Shown here piece by piece: positions 26,733 through 35,370 of a stretch of DNA of 64,000 nucleotides. Origin of the DNA: Anaerolineae bacterium (GTDB taxonomy: Bacteria; Chloroflexota; Anaerolineae; 4572-78; J111); NCBI GenBank assembly GCA_023151115.1, contig JAKLJP010000007.1, positions 186,001-250,000 of the forward strand. The letters run 5' to 3'. The position numbers and the translations under genes are program-made. Position 1 is the stretch's first letter. Every line of letters starts with the position of its first letter. The notes below the pieces were generated by a model, which ran no database searches, was not told where the DNA came from, and saw only the letters and a list, made by a program, of their open reading frames with translations.

Positions 26733-28265
26733 ATGAATCCTACCCCTGAAGCCCACGCCCCAGAGCGGCTGCACCCGCTGATGGCGACGCTGATTGTCTT
26801 TCTCTCCAACTTTGGCATTTTGGTGCTGGAACTGGTGGCCGGGCGCTTGACCGCGCCGATTGTCGGGGTCAGCCTTTATACCTGGACCAGCATCATCGGC
26901 ATCATCCTGGCCGGGATCAGCCTGGGCAATTATCTCGGCGGCAAAATCGCTGACCGCTGGGCCAGTCTGACCGTGCTGGCCTGGCTGTTTGTGCTGTCGG
27001 CCCTGGGCAGCGCCAGCATTTTGTGGACCATTGACCTGATCAATCCCCTGCGCGAGTTGGAACTGCCCATTATCCTGGGTGTGCTGCTCATCTTTACCGC
27101 CGTGTTTTTGCTGCCCAGCACCCTGCTTGGCACCATCAGCCCGGTAGTGGTCAAATTGACCCTGGCCGACCTCAACCGCACCGGCGACATCGTCGGCAAG
27201 ATTTACGCCGCCGGGGCCGCCGGGAGCATTGCCGGCACCTTTGCCACCGGCTTTTTTCTGATCAGCGCCTTTGGGACGCGCCTGCTGGTCTGGGGCGTGG
27301 CTGGGGGGCTGCTGCTCATCGGCGCGCTGATCGGCCTGAGCGCCCGCCGCCGGCTGCGCTACGGCCCGGCGCTGCTGGTGGGCCTGTTTCTGGCCCTGTC
27401 GGTGGCAGCCTGGCAGGGGGGCTGGCTGGGCAGCCGCTGCCTGCGCGAAACCGATTACTACTGCATCAAGGTACGCCCGGACGACAAAGAGCCAAACCTG
27501 CGCGTCCTGACCCTGGACCGGCTGGTCCACAGCTATGTTGACCCGGACGACCCGACCTATCTGCGCTACGGCTACGAGCGGGTCTATGCCGGCGTGGTCG
27601 AGGCGGCCTTTCCGGGCGAGGGGCCGCTTTCGGCCCTGTTCATCGGCGGGGGCGGCTATACCTTTCCGCGCTACCTGGAAGTGACCCATCCCGGCAGCCG
27701 GGTCGAGGTGATCGAGATTGATCCCGGCGTCACCGAGACGGCTTATTCCGCCCTCGGCCTGCCCGCCGACACCACCATTGTCACCTTTAATGAAGATGCC
27801 CGCCGCTTTATCGCCAATTTACCGCCCGGCCAGGGTTATGATTTGATTGTCGGCGATGCCTTCAACGACTTCTCCGTGCCCTATCACTTGACTACCCTGG
27901 AATTTGACCAACAGGTGGCCGCTCACCTGAAGCCTGACGGTCTGTACCTGGTCAATATCATTGACGGCCGGGAAGGCGCTTTTCTGCGGGCTTACGTGTC
28001 CACCTTGCAGCAGGTCTTTGCCCAGGTCTATGTCTCGCCCGTGGTGGGGCAGATCGGCCAGTTGAGCCGCCAAACCTATGTCCTGGTCGCCGCCAACCGC
28101 ACCCTGCCCATCCACACCGCCCGACCTTCGCCGCTGGATGAGCAGTTTGTCACCCCGGCCGAACTGGCCGGCTACCTCCAACAAACGCCTCCGCTGATTT
28201 TAACCGACGACTATGTGCCGGTGGATAACCTGCTGGCCCCGGTTTTTGCCGACTCAGGCTTGTAG
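26733..28265 (+). CDS. Membrane-embedded spermidine synthase-like protein
   Basis: 510 residues. Residues 15-235 contain about seven hydrophobic segments ([37 protein letters not shown]...). Residues 250-500 form a spermidine-synthase-type Rossmann fold with the aminopropyltransferase motif [14 protein letters not shown], acidic EVIEIDPGV and the [14 protein letters not shown] loop. Fused polytopic/spermidine-synthase proteins are common in Chloroflexota but their substrate is unproven; they may not make spermidine. The last 12 bases overlap the convergent ferredoxin gene. Confidence 0.88.
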   Translation: MNPTPEAHAPERLHPLMATLIVFLSNFGILVLELVAGRLTAPIVGVSLYTWTSIIGIILAGISLGNYLGGKIADRWASLTVLAWLFVLSALGSASILWTIDLINPLRELELPIILGVLLIFTAVFLLPSTLLGTISPVVVKLTLADLNRTGDIVGKIYAAGAAGSIAGTFATGFFLISAFGTRLLVWGVAGGLLLIGALIGLSARRRLRYGPALLVGLFLALSVAAWQGGWLGSRCLRETDYYCIKVRPDDKEPNLRVLTLDRLVHSYVDPDDPTYLRYGYERVYAGVVEAAFPGEGPLSALFIGGGGYTFPRYLEVTHPGSRVEVIEIDPGVTETAYSALGLPADTTIVTFNEDARRFIANLPPGQGYDLIVGDAFNDFSVPYHLTTLEFDQQVAAHLKPDGLYLVNIIDGREGAFLRAYVSTLQQVFAQVYVSPVVGQIGQLSRQTYVLVAANRTLPIHTARPSPLDEQFVTPAELAGYLQQTPPLILTDDYVPVDNLLAPVFADSGL

Positions 28266-28631
28266 GTTAGGGACGGGCAAAGAGCGGGTGGTAATCACAA
28301 ATTCGGCTACCGGCACGCCGCCGATAAGATGTTCCTGGATAATCCGTTCCAGTACTTCCGGGGTGCAGCCGCGATACCACACCCCTTCAGGGTAGACCAC
28401 AGCAATGGGGCCTTGCAGGCAGATTTGCAGGCAGTTGGCCTTGGTGCGGTAAATGCCGCCAGCGCCGGTCAATTTTAGCTCTTTCAGCCGCTTTTTGAGG
28501 TATTCCCACGATTGCAGGCTGGCTTCCTTATCGGAGCATTTGGGCTTGGTCTGGTCGCAGCACAAAAAGATGTGGCGCTTAATCTGGTTAATCCCCAACG
28601 ATTCGACGGTAGTAGTTAATTCATCAACCAT
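28254..28631 (-). CDS. Thioredoxin-like [2Fe-2S] ferredoxin
   Basis: 125 residues. Cluster ligands are C24 or C25, C32, C67 and C71 ([11 protein letters not shown] and [10 protein letters not shown]), the pattern of the thioredoxin-fold ferredoxins related to NuoE and to cyanobacterial (2Fe-2S) proteins; [11 protein letters not shown] is also typical. It is a soluble electron carrier; partner unknown, with the P450 at 4463 one possible acceptor by function only. The gene converges on, and overlaps by 12 bases, the spermidine-synthase-like gene. Confidence 0.9.
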   Translation of the reverse strand: MVDELTTTVESLGINQIKRHIFLCCDQTKPKCSDKEASLQSWEYLKKRLKELKLTGAGGIYRTKANCLQICLQGPIAVVYPEGVWYRGCTPEVLERIIQEHLIGGVPVAEFVITTRSLPVPNLQA

Positions 28632-28653
28632 TTCAAACTATTTCGTTTAAATT

Positions 28654-28740
28654 TATCACGAATAAGCCGAATGAAACGAATAGCACGAATTTTTAATAAA
28701 ACTATTGGGGGTATTCGCCCATTCGTGATATTCGTGATTT
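28654..28740. repeat. CGAAT-type repeat hairpin between ferredoxin and methyltransferase genes
   Basis: Left part repeats CACGAAT, CCGAATG, ACGAATAG, CACGAAT; right part repeats ATTCG(C/T)..ATTCGTGATATTCGTGATT. It ends at the stop codon of the methyltransferase gene. Confidence 0.7.
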
Positions 28741-29947
28741 ATTCAACTCGCATGAACACAAACTTCAAATAGCGAAACTCCGGTAAGGCCAGCGGAGTCG
28801 GGTGGTCGGCCGGCTGGCCGCCGAGATGGAGCACCGTCGCCCGGCGGCGGGCCAGGGAAATCCCCTCTTCGCAGGCATTCAAAAAAGCTTCCAGCCCCAC
28901 GTGGCTGGAACACGAGGCCGCCGCCAGCAAGCCGTCAGGCAAAGTGACCGCTGCGGCAGCGGCAATGAGCTTTTGATAAGCGGCAATCGCCTTGGGCACA
29001 GCGGCTTTGGAAGAAGCAAACGAAGGCGGATCAACCACCACCAAATCCCAAAACCTTTGACTGGCCACAGCCCCGGCCAAAAACTCAAAGGCATCGGCGG
29101 CTACAGTTTCGTGTTTGGTCGGAGGCAGTTCGTTGAGCTCCCAATTCACCTGCGCGGCGGCCAGCGCGGGCGCGGCAATGTCTACCGTTGTCACCTGGCC
29201 GGCCCCACCCAACCCGGCGTAGACCGAAAAGCCGCCGGTGTAGCCAAACAGATTCAAGACGCGCCGGCCGGCGGCCAATTCTCTGACTTTTTGGCGGTTG
29301 TCGCGCTGGTCCAGAAAGAAGCCGGTTTTCTGCCCGCGCACAATATCTACGGCAAAGCGCACCCCGTTCTCCAGAAAAACGACGGGGGCAGCCGGGATGT
29401 TTCCCACCAAACTTTTACCTTCGCTTCGACCACGCTCGCCGCGCTCGTAAACGCAGCGCAGGGCCAAAGCCTGGGCCAGCCAGCCAGCAATCCCGGCGGC
29501 ATCCCAAAACCTCGCCGGACCTGCTCCGTCCAGTTGTAGCACCGCGACATCACCGTAAACATCGGCAATCAGGCCGGGCAGACCGTCGCCTTCGCCGTTG
29601 AACAGGCGGAAGCCGGTGGTGCGCCCGTCGAAAAGCATGCGCCGCAGGGCCAGGGCGCGTTCAAACCGTTTTTGCGCCCAGCGATCATTGAGCGTTTCGC
29701 CCGGCTCAGTGGTGCAAATCCGCAAGGCCAGGGGGCTGTGCGGGTCGTAAAAACCGCGTCCAATCTCGCGGCCTTTTTTGTTGTCCAGCAGCACGGCTTG
29801 AGTTCCCGGCGAAGCTGGGGGAAGCTGGCGCAACGCGTCGGCATAAACCCAGGGATGGCCGCGCTTGACGGCGCGGGTCAAATCACGGGCCAGCCGGAGT
29901 TGCAGGGGTTGGCCGGAATGAGGATGAAGAAGGGTCACGGTATTCAA
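28739..29947 (-). CDS. Class I rRNA methyltransferase, RlmI-like (PUA + Rossmann)
   Basis: 402 residues, the size of RlmI/YccW. N-terminal PUA domain (about 15-85; GHPWVYADAL), central linker fold with NGEGDGLPGLIAD, then the SAM-binding domain with motif I NLFGYTGGFSVYA, FFLDQRDNR, the catalytic DPPSF loop (VVVDPPSFA) and a Cys-containing SCSSHV near the C-terminus. RlmI makes 5-methylcytosine in 23S rRNA; the enzyme here is of that family, though target base is inferred. Monocistronic, bracketed by repeat hairpins. Confidence 0.9.
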   Translation of the reverse strand: MNTVTLLHPHSGQPLQLRLARDLTRAVKRGHPWVYADALRQLPPASPGTQAVLLDNKKGREIGRGFYDPHSPLALRICTTEPGETLNDRWAQKRFERALALRRMLFDGRTTGFRLFNGEGDGLPGLIADVYGDVAVLQLDGAGPARFWDAAGIAGWLAQALALRCVYERGERGRSEGKSLVGNIPAAPVVFLENGVRFAVDIVRGQKTGFFLDQRDNRQKVRELAAGRRVLNLFGYTGGFSVYAGLGGAGQVTTVDIAAPALAAAQVNWELNELPPTKHETVAADAFEFLAGAVASQRFWDLVVVDPPSFASSKAAVPKAIAAYQKLIAAAAAVTLPDGLLAAASCSSHVGLEAFLNACEEGISLARRRATVLHLGGQPADHPTPLALPEFRYLKFVFMRVE

Positions 29948-29964
29948 GTGGTTTGTAACGCGAG

Positions 29965-30075
29965 GAGGCGAAGAGAGAGGATAGAGGATAGAGGATGGCG
30001 GGTGAAGGACAAGATCACCTTGAACACCTACCTGCTATCTTCTATCTACGATCTACCATCTTCTGTCTTCCCTCG
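29965..30075. repeat. GATAGAG-type heptamer hairpin with long loop
   Basis: GAGAGAGGATAGAGGATAGA on the left, CTATCTTCTATCTACGATCT on the right, separated by about 35 bp. Confidence 0.75.
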
Positions 30076-30077
30076 CC

Positions 30078-30467
30078 TCATCCCAGTAACGGTTTGACCC
30101 GCTTAGCCAGTTGCAACGTCAGGCCCCAGGGGTCGCGCACAAAGGCGAGTTGATCGCCGTTGGGGGCCGTGGTGGTTTCGCCTTCGGCAGTTGCGCCGGC
30201 AGCTACCAGACGCGCGCGCGTAGCTTCGATATCATCCACGACAAAGGCGATATGCAAGGTAAATGCCTGAATACCGGCGTAATCGGGGATGGCGGCAGCA
30301 GGATTGCTGTAAAGTTCCAACACGGTTTGTCCGGCGCTGTCGGCCAGAAAGTGGATGTAGGGCGACTCGGTTGAGGAGCGCAAAATCTGCATACCTAAAT
30401 GCTCGACGTACCAGCCAGCTGCTTTAACGGCATCGGGCACATTAAAGGCGACATGTTCTATTTTCAT
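30078..30467 (-). CDS. VOC-family (glyoxalase/bleomycin-resistance-type) protein
   Basis: 129 residues. Two beta-alpha-beta-beta-beta halves: MKIEHVAFNVPDAVKAAGWY then VEHLGM, and LHIAFVVDDIEATRARLVAAG. The end DPWGLTLQLAKR is typical. Candidate metal ligands are H5, E..., H72 (LHIAF) and the last-strand residue. These proteins are metal-dependent lyases, isomerases or dioxygenases; the substrate is unknown. Monocistronic on the minus strand. Confidence 0.88.
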   Translation of the reverse strand: MKIEHVAFNVPDAVKAAGWYVEHLGMQILRSSTESPYIHFLADSAGQTVLELYSNPAAAIPDYAGIQAFTLHIAFVVDDIEATRARLVAAGATAEGETTTAPNGDQLAFVRDPWGLTLQLAKRVKPLLG

Positions 30468-30706
30468 GGCTCTTCCTTTATTGCTTAATTTGGATTGACT
30501 GCTATTGAGGGCCTACTATACCTTTGTTGGCTACTGATGTCAATTCAACTCTAAAAAAGGAACCCGAAATTTGGTCAGCTTTCAGTTCGTAACGTTTCGG
30601 GTAACGTTGGCGTTATGGTGGGAGGTTAATATTGAGAACAGATCAGTAACAAATTTATGAATGGTCAACTCGACCCAAGATTCCACACATTCAAAAAGGA
30701 AAAATT

Positions 30707-31192
30707 ATGACTCAAACCAAACAAATCACGCATCCCTCTCAAGCAGGGTATAAAGCCGAAGTCTCTATCTGGATTGACCGATCTCCTGCTGAGGTCTTTC
30801 AATTTATTGCCAATTACAACAATGATACCCGTTGGCGTCACGGGGTGGCCAGGATGAGCCAATCTCCAGTGGGGGAAACAGGCGTTGGAACTATCACCCA
30901 CGAAGAGATGGAGTTCTTGGGCCGGCGCTACGTTACCATTGCCCAAATCACGGCTTTTGAACCCGATCAACGGCTGGCATGGGCCAGCATCGAGGCCACT
31001 AGCCCGGTTTCGGGCTGGCGAGTGGTGACGGCAGAAGGCGCTGGCGCTCGTTTTACCCAGGCGGTCGTAGCAGATTTACAGGGTTTCTATCGCTGGCTCT
31101 CGCCGCTGATGGTGGCAATGTTTAAAAACCAAATGAGCCGGGATATGGCAAGATTGAAACAAATATTAGAAGGGGAAAACTACTCGCTGTAG
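30707..31192 (+). CDS. SRPBCC-family ligand-binding protein
   Basis: 161 residues; AAAAAGGAAAAATT precedes the ATG. EVSIWIDRSPAEVFQFIANY and the closing helix KNQMSRDMARLKQIL are characteristic of the START/polyketide cyclase-like SRPBCC fold, which binds hydrophobic ligands in a deep pocket. No catalytic residues can be named. Its last 13 bases overlap the convergent cupredoxin gene. Confidence 0.85.
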   Translation: MTQTKQITHPSQAGYKAEVSIWIDRSPAEVFQFIANYNNDTRWRHGVARMSQSPVGETGVGTITHEEMEFLGRRYVTIAQITAFEPDQRLAWASIEATSPVSGWRVVTAEGAGARFTQAVVADLQGFYRWLSPLMVAMFKNQMSRDMARLKQILEGENYSL

Positions 31193-31563
31193 AAAAAATG
31201 AAGCTGCCAGGGGGCGGGCTTGACCACCAACTTCATTTGCCGCTCCTGGTGGAAGGTGCAGACCCCCTGGTAGTTGACCGCATGGTAGAAACGATGGGTT
31301 ATAGTGCTATGGGGAGGCACTACAAACGGGCCAAAGGTGTGCATCACCTCGTCCTGATTCTCAATTACAAGAGTATCTTTGACGCCCAGGGTTAAAACGA
31401 TTTCGTCCGGGATGTTAAGGGCAACCTGTCCTGCACCGACGCCGGGTGGAATCATAAAAACAACACGACGCGCCGTTTCATAGTGGGTGGCAAAAAACCA
31501 GGCCAGCAGGCTCACCAGCCCCAGCCCCAAGATTGCCCCCCACAGCACTTTCTTGTTTATCAT
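31180..31563 (-). CDS. Membrane-anchored cupredoxin-like protein
   Basis: 127 residues with one N-terminal membrane anchor (about 7-24). The C-terminal domain has the blue-copper ligand set H75 (VMHTFGPF), C102, H105 and M110 (GVCTFHQERQM), so it should bind copper outside the membrane. It lies downstream of PCu(A)C and SCO on the same strand, which points to copper delivery to or electron transfer around cytochrome c oxidase; that role is inferred from neighbours. Confidence 0.8.
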   Translation of the reverse strand: MINKKVLWGAILGLGLVSLLAWFFATHYETARRVVFMIPPGVGAGQVALNIPDEIVLTLGVKDTLVIENQDEVMHTFGPFVVPPHSTITHRFYHAVNYQGVCTFHQERQMKLVVKPAPWQLHFFYSE

Positions 31564-31611
31564 TGATCGTAATCCAATTAGTCATTTCGGGGAAAATAAT
31601 TACTCATCAAT

Positions 31612-31692
31612 ATTCGTGTTGCGTCTTACGTCTTGCGTGAGGTAAAGCAGATGGAACACGCCGCCACAGGCACGCAAGCGAGACGCAACACG
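31612..31692. repeat. CTTGCGT-type heptamer hairpin
   Basis: GTTGCGTCTTACGTCTTGCG on the left and CACGCAAGCGAGACGCAAC on the right, between the cupredoxin and PCu(A)C genes. Confidence 0.75.
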
Positions 31693-31721
31693 TTTTGGTT
31701 AATTTAATTCTTAGAACTGCC

Positions 31722-32246
31722 TTAGTGGTCAGGCTCGCCATGGTCGGCGTCTGGCGAGTGGTCAGCAGGAGGCGCGGCCTCACCATGATCCATCTGCCCC
31801 ATGGCCGCATCCTTAACCTCAGCCTCGATGGTCATCGGACCGGCTTTTTCAAAGGTGAGGGTCAAGCTGATCTTGTCGCCTACGGCTAACTCTTTTTGCA
31901 TGTCAATCAGCATGATGTGTAAGCCGCCCGGCTTAAGCGTGACCGAGCCACCGGCTGGGATTGGAATGTTAGGCACAGGACTCATCTTCATCACATCATT
32001 CTCATCCATTTTAGTTTCGTGCAGTTCAACCGTCTTGGCCACATCCGTTTTGGCTCCAATCAGGACATCGTCACTTGCCCCCCCGTTTGTGAAGGTCATA
32101 TAAACCGCGCCATTTTGGGTGGTGGCCCTGGCCGAAATATCGCTAACGGTAATACCACCTCCCTGAGATGACGAGGCAGCCGGGCCGCATTGGGCCGCCA
32201 GTGTAGCAAAAATTAACAGAATGGTTAAATATATAAAGTTTTTCAT
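31722..32246 (-). CDS. PCu(A)C-type periplasmic/extracellular copper chaperone lipoprotein
   Basis: 174 residues. Signal with lipobox ending AAQC20. The copper-binding pattern H76...M88-X21-H110-X-M112 (ELHETKM, MKMSP, LHIMLI) is the PCu(A)C signature. The C-terminus is rich in His, Asp and Met (MDHGE...DHSPDADHGE), giving further metal sites. PCu(A)C proteins deliver Cu(I) to the CuA site of cytochrome oxidase together with SCO, which is encoded 22 bp upstream, so the two are likely one operon. Confidence 0.92.
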   Translation of the reverse strand: MKNFIYLTILLIFATLAAQCGPAASSSQGGGITVSDISARATTQNGAVYMTFTNGGASDDVLIGAKTDVAKTVELHETKMDENDVMKMSPVPNIPIPAGGSVTLKPGGLHIMLIDMQKELAVGDKISLTLTFEKAGPMTIEAEVKDAAMGQMDHGEAAPPADHSPDADHGEPDH

Positions 32247-32268
32247 TTTAGAAACGCTCCGGTTCTGG

Positions 32269-32886
32269 TTATGAATTTATCTGGCTTAACAGATAGGCCA
32301 GATCGCTGCGCAGGTCTTCAGCCTCAAAGCCAAAAGGATACATGAGGAGCAAGTTTTGGTCAGCATCTACCAGGAACAGGCGGGCGCTGTGGCTAACCAG
32401 ATATCCGGCAACCGAGTCGGCGGCTGTTTCTTTTTCAGCAAAAGCGCCGTAGGGTTTCATAACTTCTTTGACCTTCTCAAAGTCATCGGTCAGGCCGATA
32501 AACTTGGGATCAAACGCGGCCAGGTACCGGCTCAGCACCTCGGGGGTATCCCGCTCCGGGTCAACCGAAACAAAGATAACATGCACCCGCTCCCGCCCCT
32601 GCTCCAGTCCATTGATTGCCTGTCTGACATCGGCCATGGTCAAGGGGCAGACATCGGGGCAGTAGGTGTAACCGAAGTAAATCAAGGCAATGTCGCCTTT
32701 AACATCGCTCAGGTGAAAGGGTTGGCCTGTCGTTGCATTTAATTCAAAGTCGGGCAAAGGCGCGGCCGGTTCAAGCACCGAGCCTTTGAACTCGTAAGCG
32801 GGAGCAAAAGCCTGGCAGCCCACACCGGCTGCAACCAGGACGATCAAAATAACTGCCAGACCTAAATTTGCTTTAACTTTCATCAT
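32269..32886 (-). CDS. SCO1/SenC-family copper chaperone lipoprotein
   Basis: 205 residues from the ATG at 32886 (AGGAAGAGCAG upstream; a longer in-frame start exists at 32925). Lipobox VGC24. Thioredoxin-like fold with the copper-binding C76PDVC80 and the distant His in VSHSARLF, the full SCO ligand set, plus PERDTPEVL. It matures the CuA centre of cytochrome c oxidase on the outer face of the membrane, working with the PCu(A)C protein encoded next. Confidence 0.92.
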   Translation of the reverse strand: MMKVKANLGLAVILIVLVAAGVGCQAFAPAYEFKGSVLEPAAPLPDFELNATTGQPFHLSDVKGDIALIYFGYTYCPDVCPLTMADVRQAINGLEQGRERVHVIFVSVDPERDTPEVLSRYLAAFDPKFIGLTDDFEKVKEVMKPYGAFAEKETAADSVAGYLVSHSARLFLVDADQNLLLMYPFGFEAEDLRSDLAYLLSQINS

Positions 32887-32941
32887 CAACTGCTCTTCCT
32901 GTAATGACCTTCGCGGTTGTTTCAACCTCCGAGGTTTTTGG

Positions 32942-33055
32942 CTAAAGAACTGTCAATACCTTTTGGTAGTCCAGCACAAGGTCGGCGAGAAGCATCTCTG
33001 GTATAGCCTCGCCGGGTTTACCGATTTTGGCTCCGGGGTGCAGTGACTCTGGCAT
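32942..33055 (-). CDS. Possible 37-residue peptide
   Basis: Reads MPESLHPGAKIGKPGEAIPE then MLLADLVLDYQKVLTVL. AGGGG lies nine bases before the ATG. The sequence is amphipathic at its C-terminal half and the frame is clean, but it is too short to judge and no family is recognised. It sits between SCO and an unknown membrane protein gene on the same strand. Confidence 0.2.
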   Translation of the reverse strand: MPESLHPGAKIGKPGEAIPEMLLADLVLDYQKVLTVL

Positions 33056-33099
33056 AAGGCCAACCCCTGGATACTTTTTCTTTTAAGACCTGGGAAATA

Positions 33100-33519
33100 T
33101 TAAACAAAGAGCGCTTGTGGGGGCTTTTCAAGAGGAGGCAGTAGAGCAGAGCACTCGGTTAAGCTATAGAGCGCGATTAAACCAAAAAGGGAGGCAGAGG
33201 GAATAAGATAGGCATGAGCTACAGTTAAAAGATAACCGCTGCTCACATTTGATTGAAAAAACTGAACCAGGTTTAGGGTAAAGCTCTCAAACGAATGAAT
33301 TTTAGCGCGGGCATTGAAACGCTGAAGTTTCCAAATTCGCTTAACAGAGAGGTCAGCGTTGGCTGGAGTGGACAAAAAATGGTAGGGCGAGTCAAATAAG
33401 GCAATATTAACCACAGGCACGTCTCGGTGGGGCGAAAGAGGCGTGCTAAAGGTAAGGGGGGCTAACCCGCCCACACAGAAAATCAGCCAGCCGTAAATAA
33501 ACTTTAATAGCAATCTCAT
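33100..33519 (-). CDS. Hypothetical membrane/secreted protein
   Basis: 139 residues, unrecognised. It begins with a signal-like segment (FIYGWLIFCVGGLAPLTFS) and has a second hydrophobic stretch near 97-120 (LLTVAHAYLIPSASLFGLIA). No cysteine or histidine cluster suggests metal binding. It lies 63 bp downstream of the ABC permease gene on the same strand, so it may be transcribed with the importer. Its GC content and amino-acid use look less like the neighbouring enzymes. Confidence 0.5.
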   Translation of the reverse strand: MRLLLKFIYGWLIFCVGGLAPLTFSTPLSPHRDVPVVNIALFDSPYHFLSTPANADLSVKRIWKLQRFNARAKIHSFESFTLNLVQFFQSNVSSGYLLTVAHAYLIPSASLFGLIALYSLTECSALLPPLEKPPQALFV

Positions 33520-33582
33520 TGGGACAACATCTTTTGGCTTCTTGAGCAGGAATTATCCCCTTTTTAGAGGTGGTGTCAAAAG

Positions 33583-34404
33583 TTATCTATCAGCATGCTG
33601 TCCCAGCGTTCGGCCAAGCCAGGCCAATCCAAAACAAGCGGTGCAGGTCAGCACAATCGCCGCGCCGGAGGAGACGCTGAAATGGTAAGAGGCATACAGC
33701 CCGACCAGCCCCGAAATCATCGCCACGACCGTGGCAATGACCATCATGCGCGGCAGCCGGTTGGTCAGCAGCGAAGCGGTGGCAGCGGGGGTGATGAGCA
33801 GAGCGTTGGTCAGCACCACCCCCACCGCCTGAATGCCCACCACCACCGTCAGAGCCAGCAAGACCAGCAGGCCGTAGCGAATAGTATCCGGCCGCAGCCC
33901 AATGACCTGGGCGTGGGTGGGGTCAAACGAAGTCAATTCCAGTTCTTTGTGAAACAGGGCCAGGATCAGCAGCACCAGCACCGCTACCCCGGCAATCAAG
34001 CCCAGGTCGGTTGCCGTGACGCCTAAAATATCACCAAAGAGGATATGGGACAGGTCGCGGAAGGACCGAACTGTACTGATCAGTAGGATGCCGAGGGCAA
34101 ACATGCCGGTAAAGAGGATGCCGATAGCTGTATCCTCGCGCACCTCCTGCCGGCGCGAGAGCCAGCCAATACCCAGCGCCGTCAGCACGCCGGCCACCAC
34201 CGCGCCGCCAAACAAATTCCAGCGATTGAGATAGGCCACCACCAGCCCCGGCAAAACCGTGTGCGCCAGCGCATCGCCGATAAAAGCCATGTGGCGCAAA
34301 ACCACATACACCCCCAGACTGGCGCAGGTCAACCCGACCAGCAGGGCCGCCAGCAGCCCGGAGCGCATAAAGGCGTACTGCAAAGGGTCAATCAACCAGT
34401 CCAT
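33583..34404 (-). CDS. znuB: Zinc/manganese-type ABC transporter permease
   Basis: 273 residues, about eight membrane segments. ABC-3 family blocks are visible: LVGLTCASLGVYVVLRHMAF, IGDALAHTVLPG, and LTNALLITPAATASLLTNRL. It moves the metal across the membrane with the ATPase encoded just upstream (13-base overlap). Zinc is favoured because the binding protein has a His-rich loop, but manganese or iron cannot be excluded. Confidence 0.85.
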   Translation of the reverse strand: MDWLIDPLQYAFMRSGLLAALLVGLTCASLGVYVVLRHMAFIGDALAHTVLPGLVVAYLNRWNLFGGAVVAGVLTALGIGWLSRRQEVREDTAIGILFTGMFALGILLISTVRSFRDLSHILFGDILGVTATDLGLIAGVAVLVLLILALFHKELELTSFDPTHAQVIGLRPDTIRYGLLVLLALTVVVGIQAVGVVLTNALLITPAATASLLTNRLPRMMVIATVVAMISGLVGLYASYHFSVSSGAAIVLTCTACFGLAWLGRTLGQHADR

Positions 34405-35162
34405 GCCAACTCCTGGCCCACCGGCAGCCCGACAAAAGCTCCCGGCGGGGGAGACACTTCCCGACCTTCACTGATATACAAAGCCCCATCAAAATCGGTT
34501 TCCAGCCGGCCCAGGTCGTGGGTAGCCACCACCGCAGTCTTGCCCTGCTGTTTCAAACCAGCCAGCACTTCGGTCACAATGGCGCGGGTTTCGGCATCCA
34601 CCGCATTGAGCGGTTCGTCCAAGAGCAGCAAATCAGCCTCCTGAGCCAACGCTCGCGCCAGCAACGCTCGCTGCTGCTGGCCGCCGGAAAGCTGTCCAAT
34701 CTGCCGCCCGGCCAAGTGCTCCAGACCAAGCTGGATCAAGACCTGCTTGACCAGGTGATGATCATACGCGCCGGGGCGTTTCAGCCAGCCTAGGTGAACG
34801 TAGCGCCCGGTCAGCACCAGCCGGTGGACATTGATTGGAAAGCGCCAGTCTATCTCGCTGCGCTGGGGTAGATAAGCCACCCGTGGCTGGCAGACGCCAA
34901 TGGGCTGGCCGAAAATCCGCAGTTCGCCCCCTTCCACCGGCAGTAATCCGGCTGCCGCTTTAAGCAGGGTGGATTTACCGGCCCCATTCGGCCCCACCAG
35001 GGCGACTCTGGCCCCGACCGGAACTCGCAGGCTGACCCCTCGCAGAGCCGGACTGCCCGCGCTGGGATAACCGGCGCTGATATTCAACGCTTCCAGGGCC
35101 GGCGCGCCGGGGATAGGTTCCGCAAAACTGCGGGGGTTATAGGGTAAAGGAGGGTGACTCAC
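34392..35162 (-). CDS. znuC: Metal ABC transporter ATP-binding protein
   Basis: 256 residues. Walker A GPNGAGKSTLL, signature LSGGQQQR, Walker B LLLLDEPLNAVD and the switch His (ATHD). It powers the permease encoded next (13-base overlap). It is separated from the binding-protein gene by 205 bp that hold a MITE-like element and a repeat hairpin, which may uncouple the two transcriptionally. Confidence 0.9.
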   Translation of the reverse strand: MSHPPLPYNPRSFAEPIPGAPALEALNISAGYPSAGSPALRGVSLRVPVGARVALVGPNGAGKSTLLKAAAGLLPVEGGELRIFGQPIGVCQPRVAYLPQRSEIDWRFPINVHRLVLTGRYVHLGWLKRPGAYDHHLVKQVLIQLGLEHLAGRQIGQLSGGQQQRALLARALAQEADLLLLDEPLNAVDAETRAIVTEVLAGLKQQGKTAVVATHDLGRLETDFDGALYISEGREVSPPPGAFVGLPVGQELAWTG

Positions 35163-35216
35163 AATGGGTCTGGTCCACTAACTTTGATTTTCAAAACTCA
35201 GGAAGAATAGAAGGCT

Positions 35217-35308
35217 CAGTAGATCCAATTTTCCGAGGAGTGAGGCACACCCACGTGCCGAACACCGCCGCACGTGGGCGTGCTGGCCCCTCAAATTTGG
35301 ATCCACTG
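35217..35308 (+). mobile_element. MITE-like palindromic element, copy 2
   Basis: 92 bp, complete. Ends are CAGTAGATCCAATTTTCCG and, inverted, CAGTGGATCCAAATTTGAGG; central inverted repeat of the CACGTG(C/G) type. Same orientation as copy 3, which lies on the other side of the binding-protein gene. Confidence 0.8.
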
Positions 35309-35370
35309 AGGCTGGAAGATTGGAGGTGCATAAACCAATCTTCCACTCTTCCAACCTTCCAGCCTTCCTA
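35306..35370. repeat. GGCTGGAAGATTGG-type repeat hairpin
   Basis: Left arm GGCTGGAAGATTGG, right arm CCAATCTTCC/ACTCTTCC/AACCTTCC/AGCCTTCC (8-bp units). It directly adjoins MITE copy 2 and reaches the stop of the binding-protein gene. It is of the same family as 43795-43848 and 61590-61660. Confidence 0.8.
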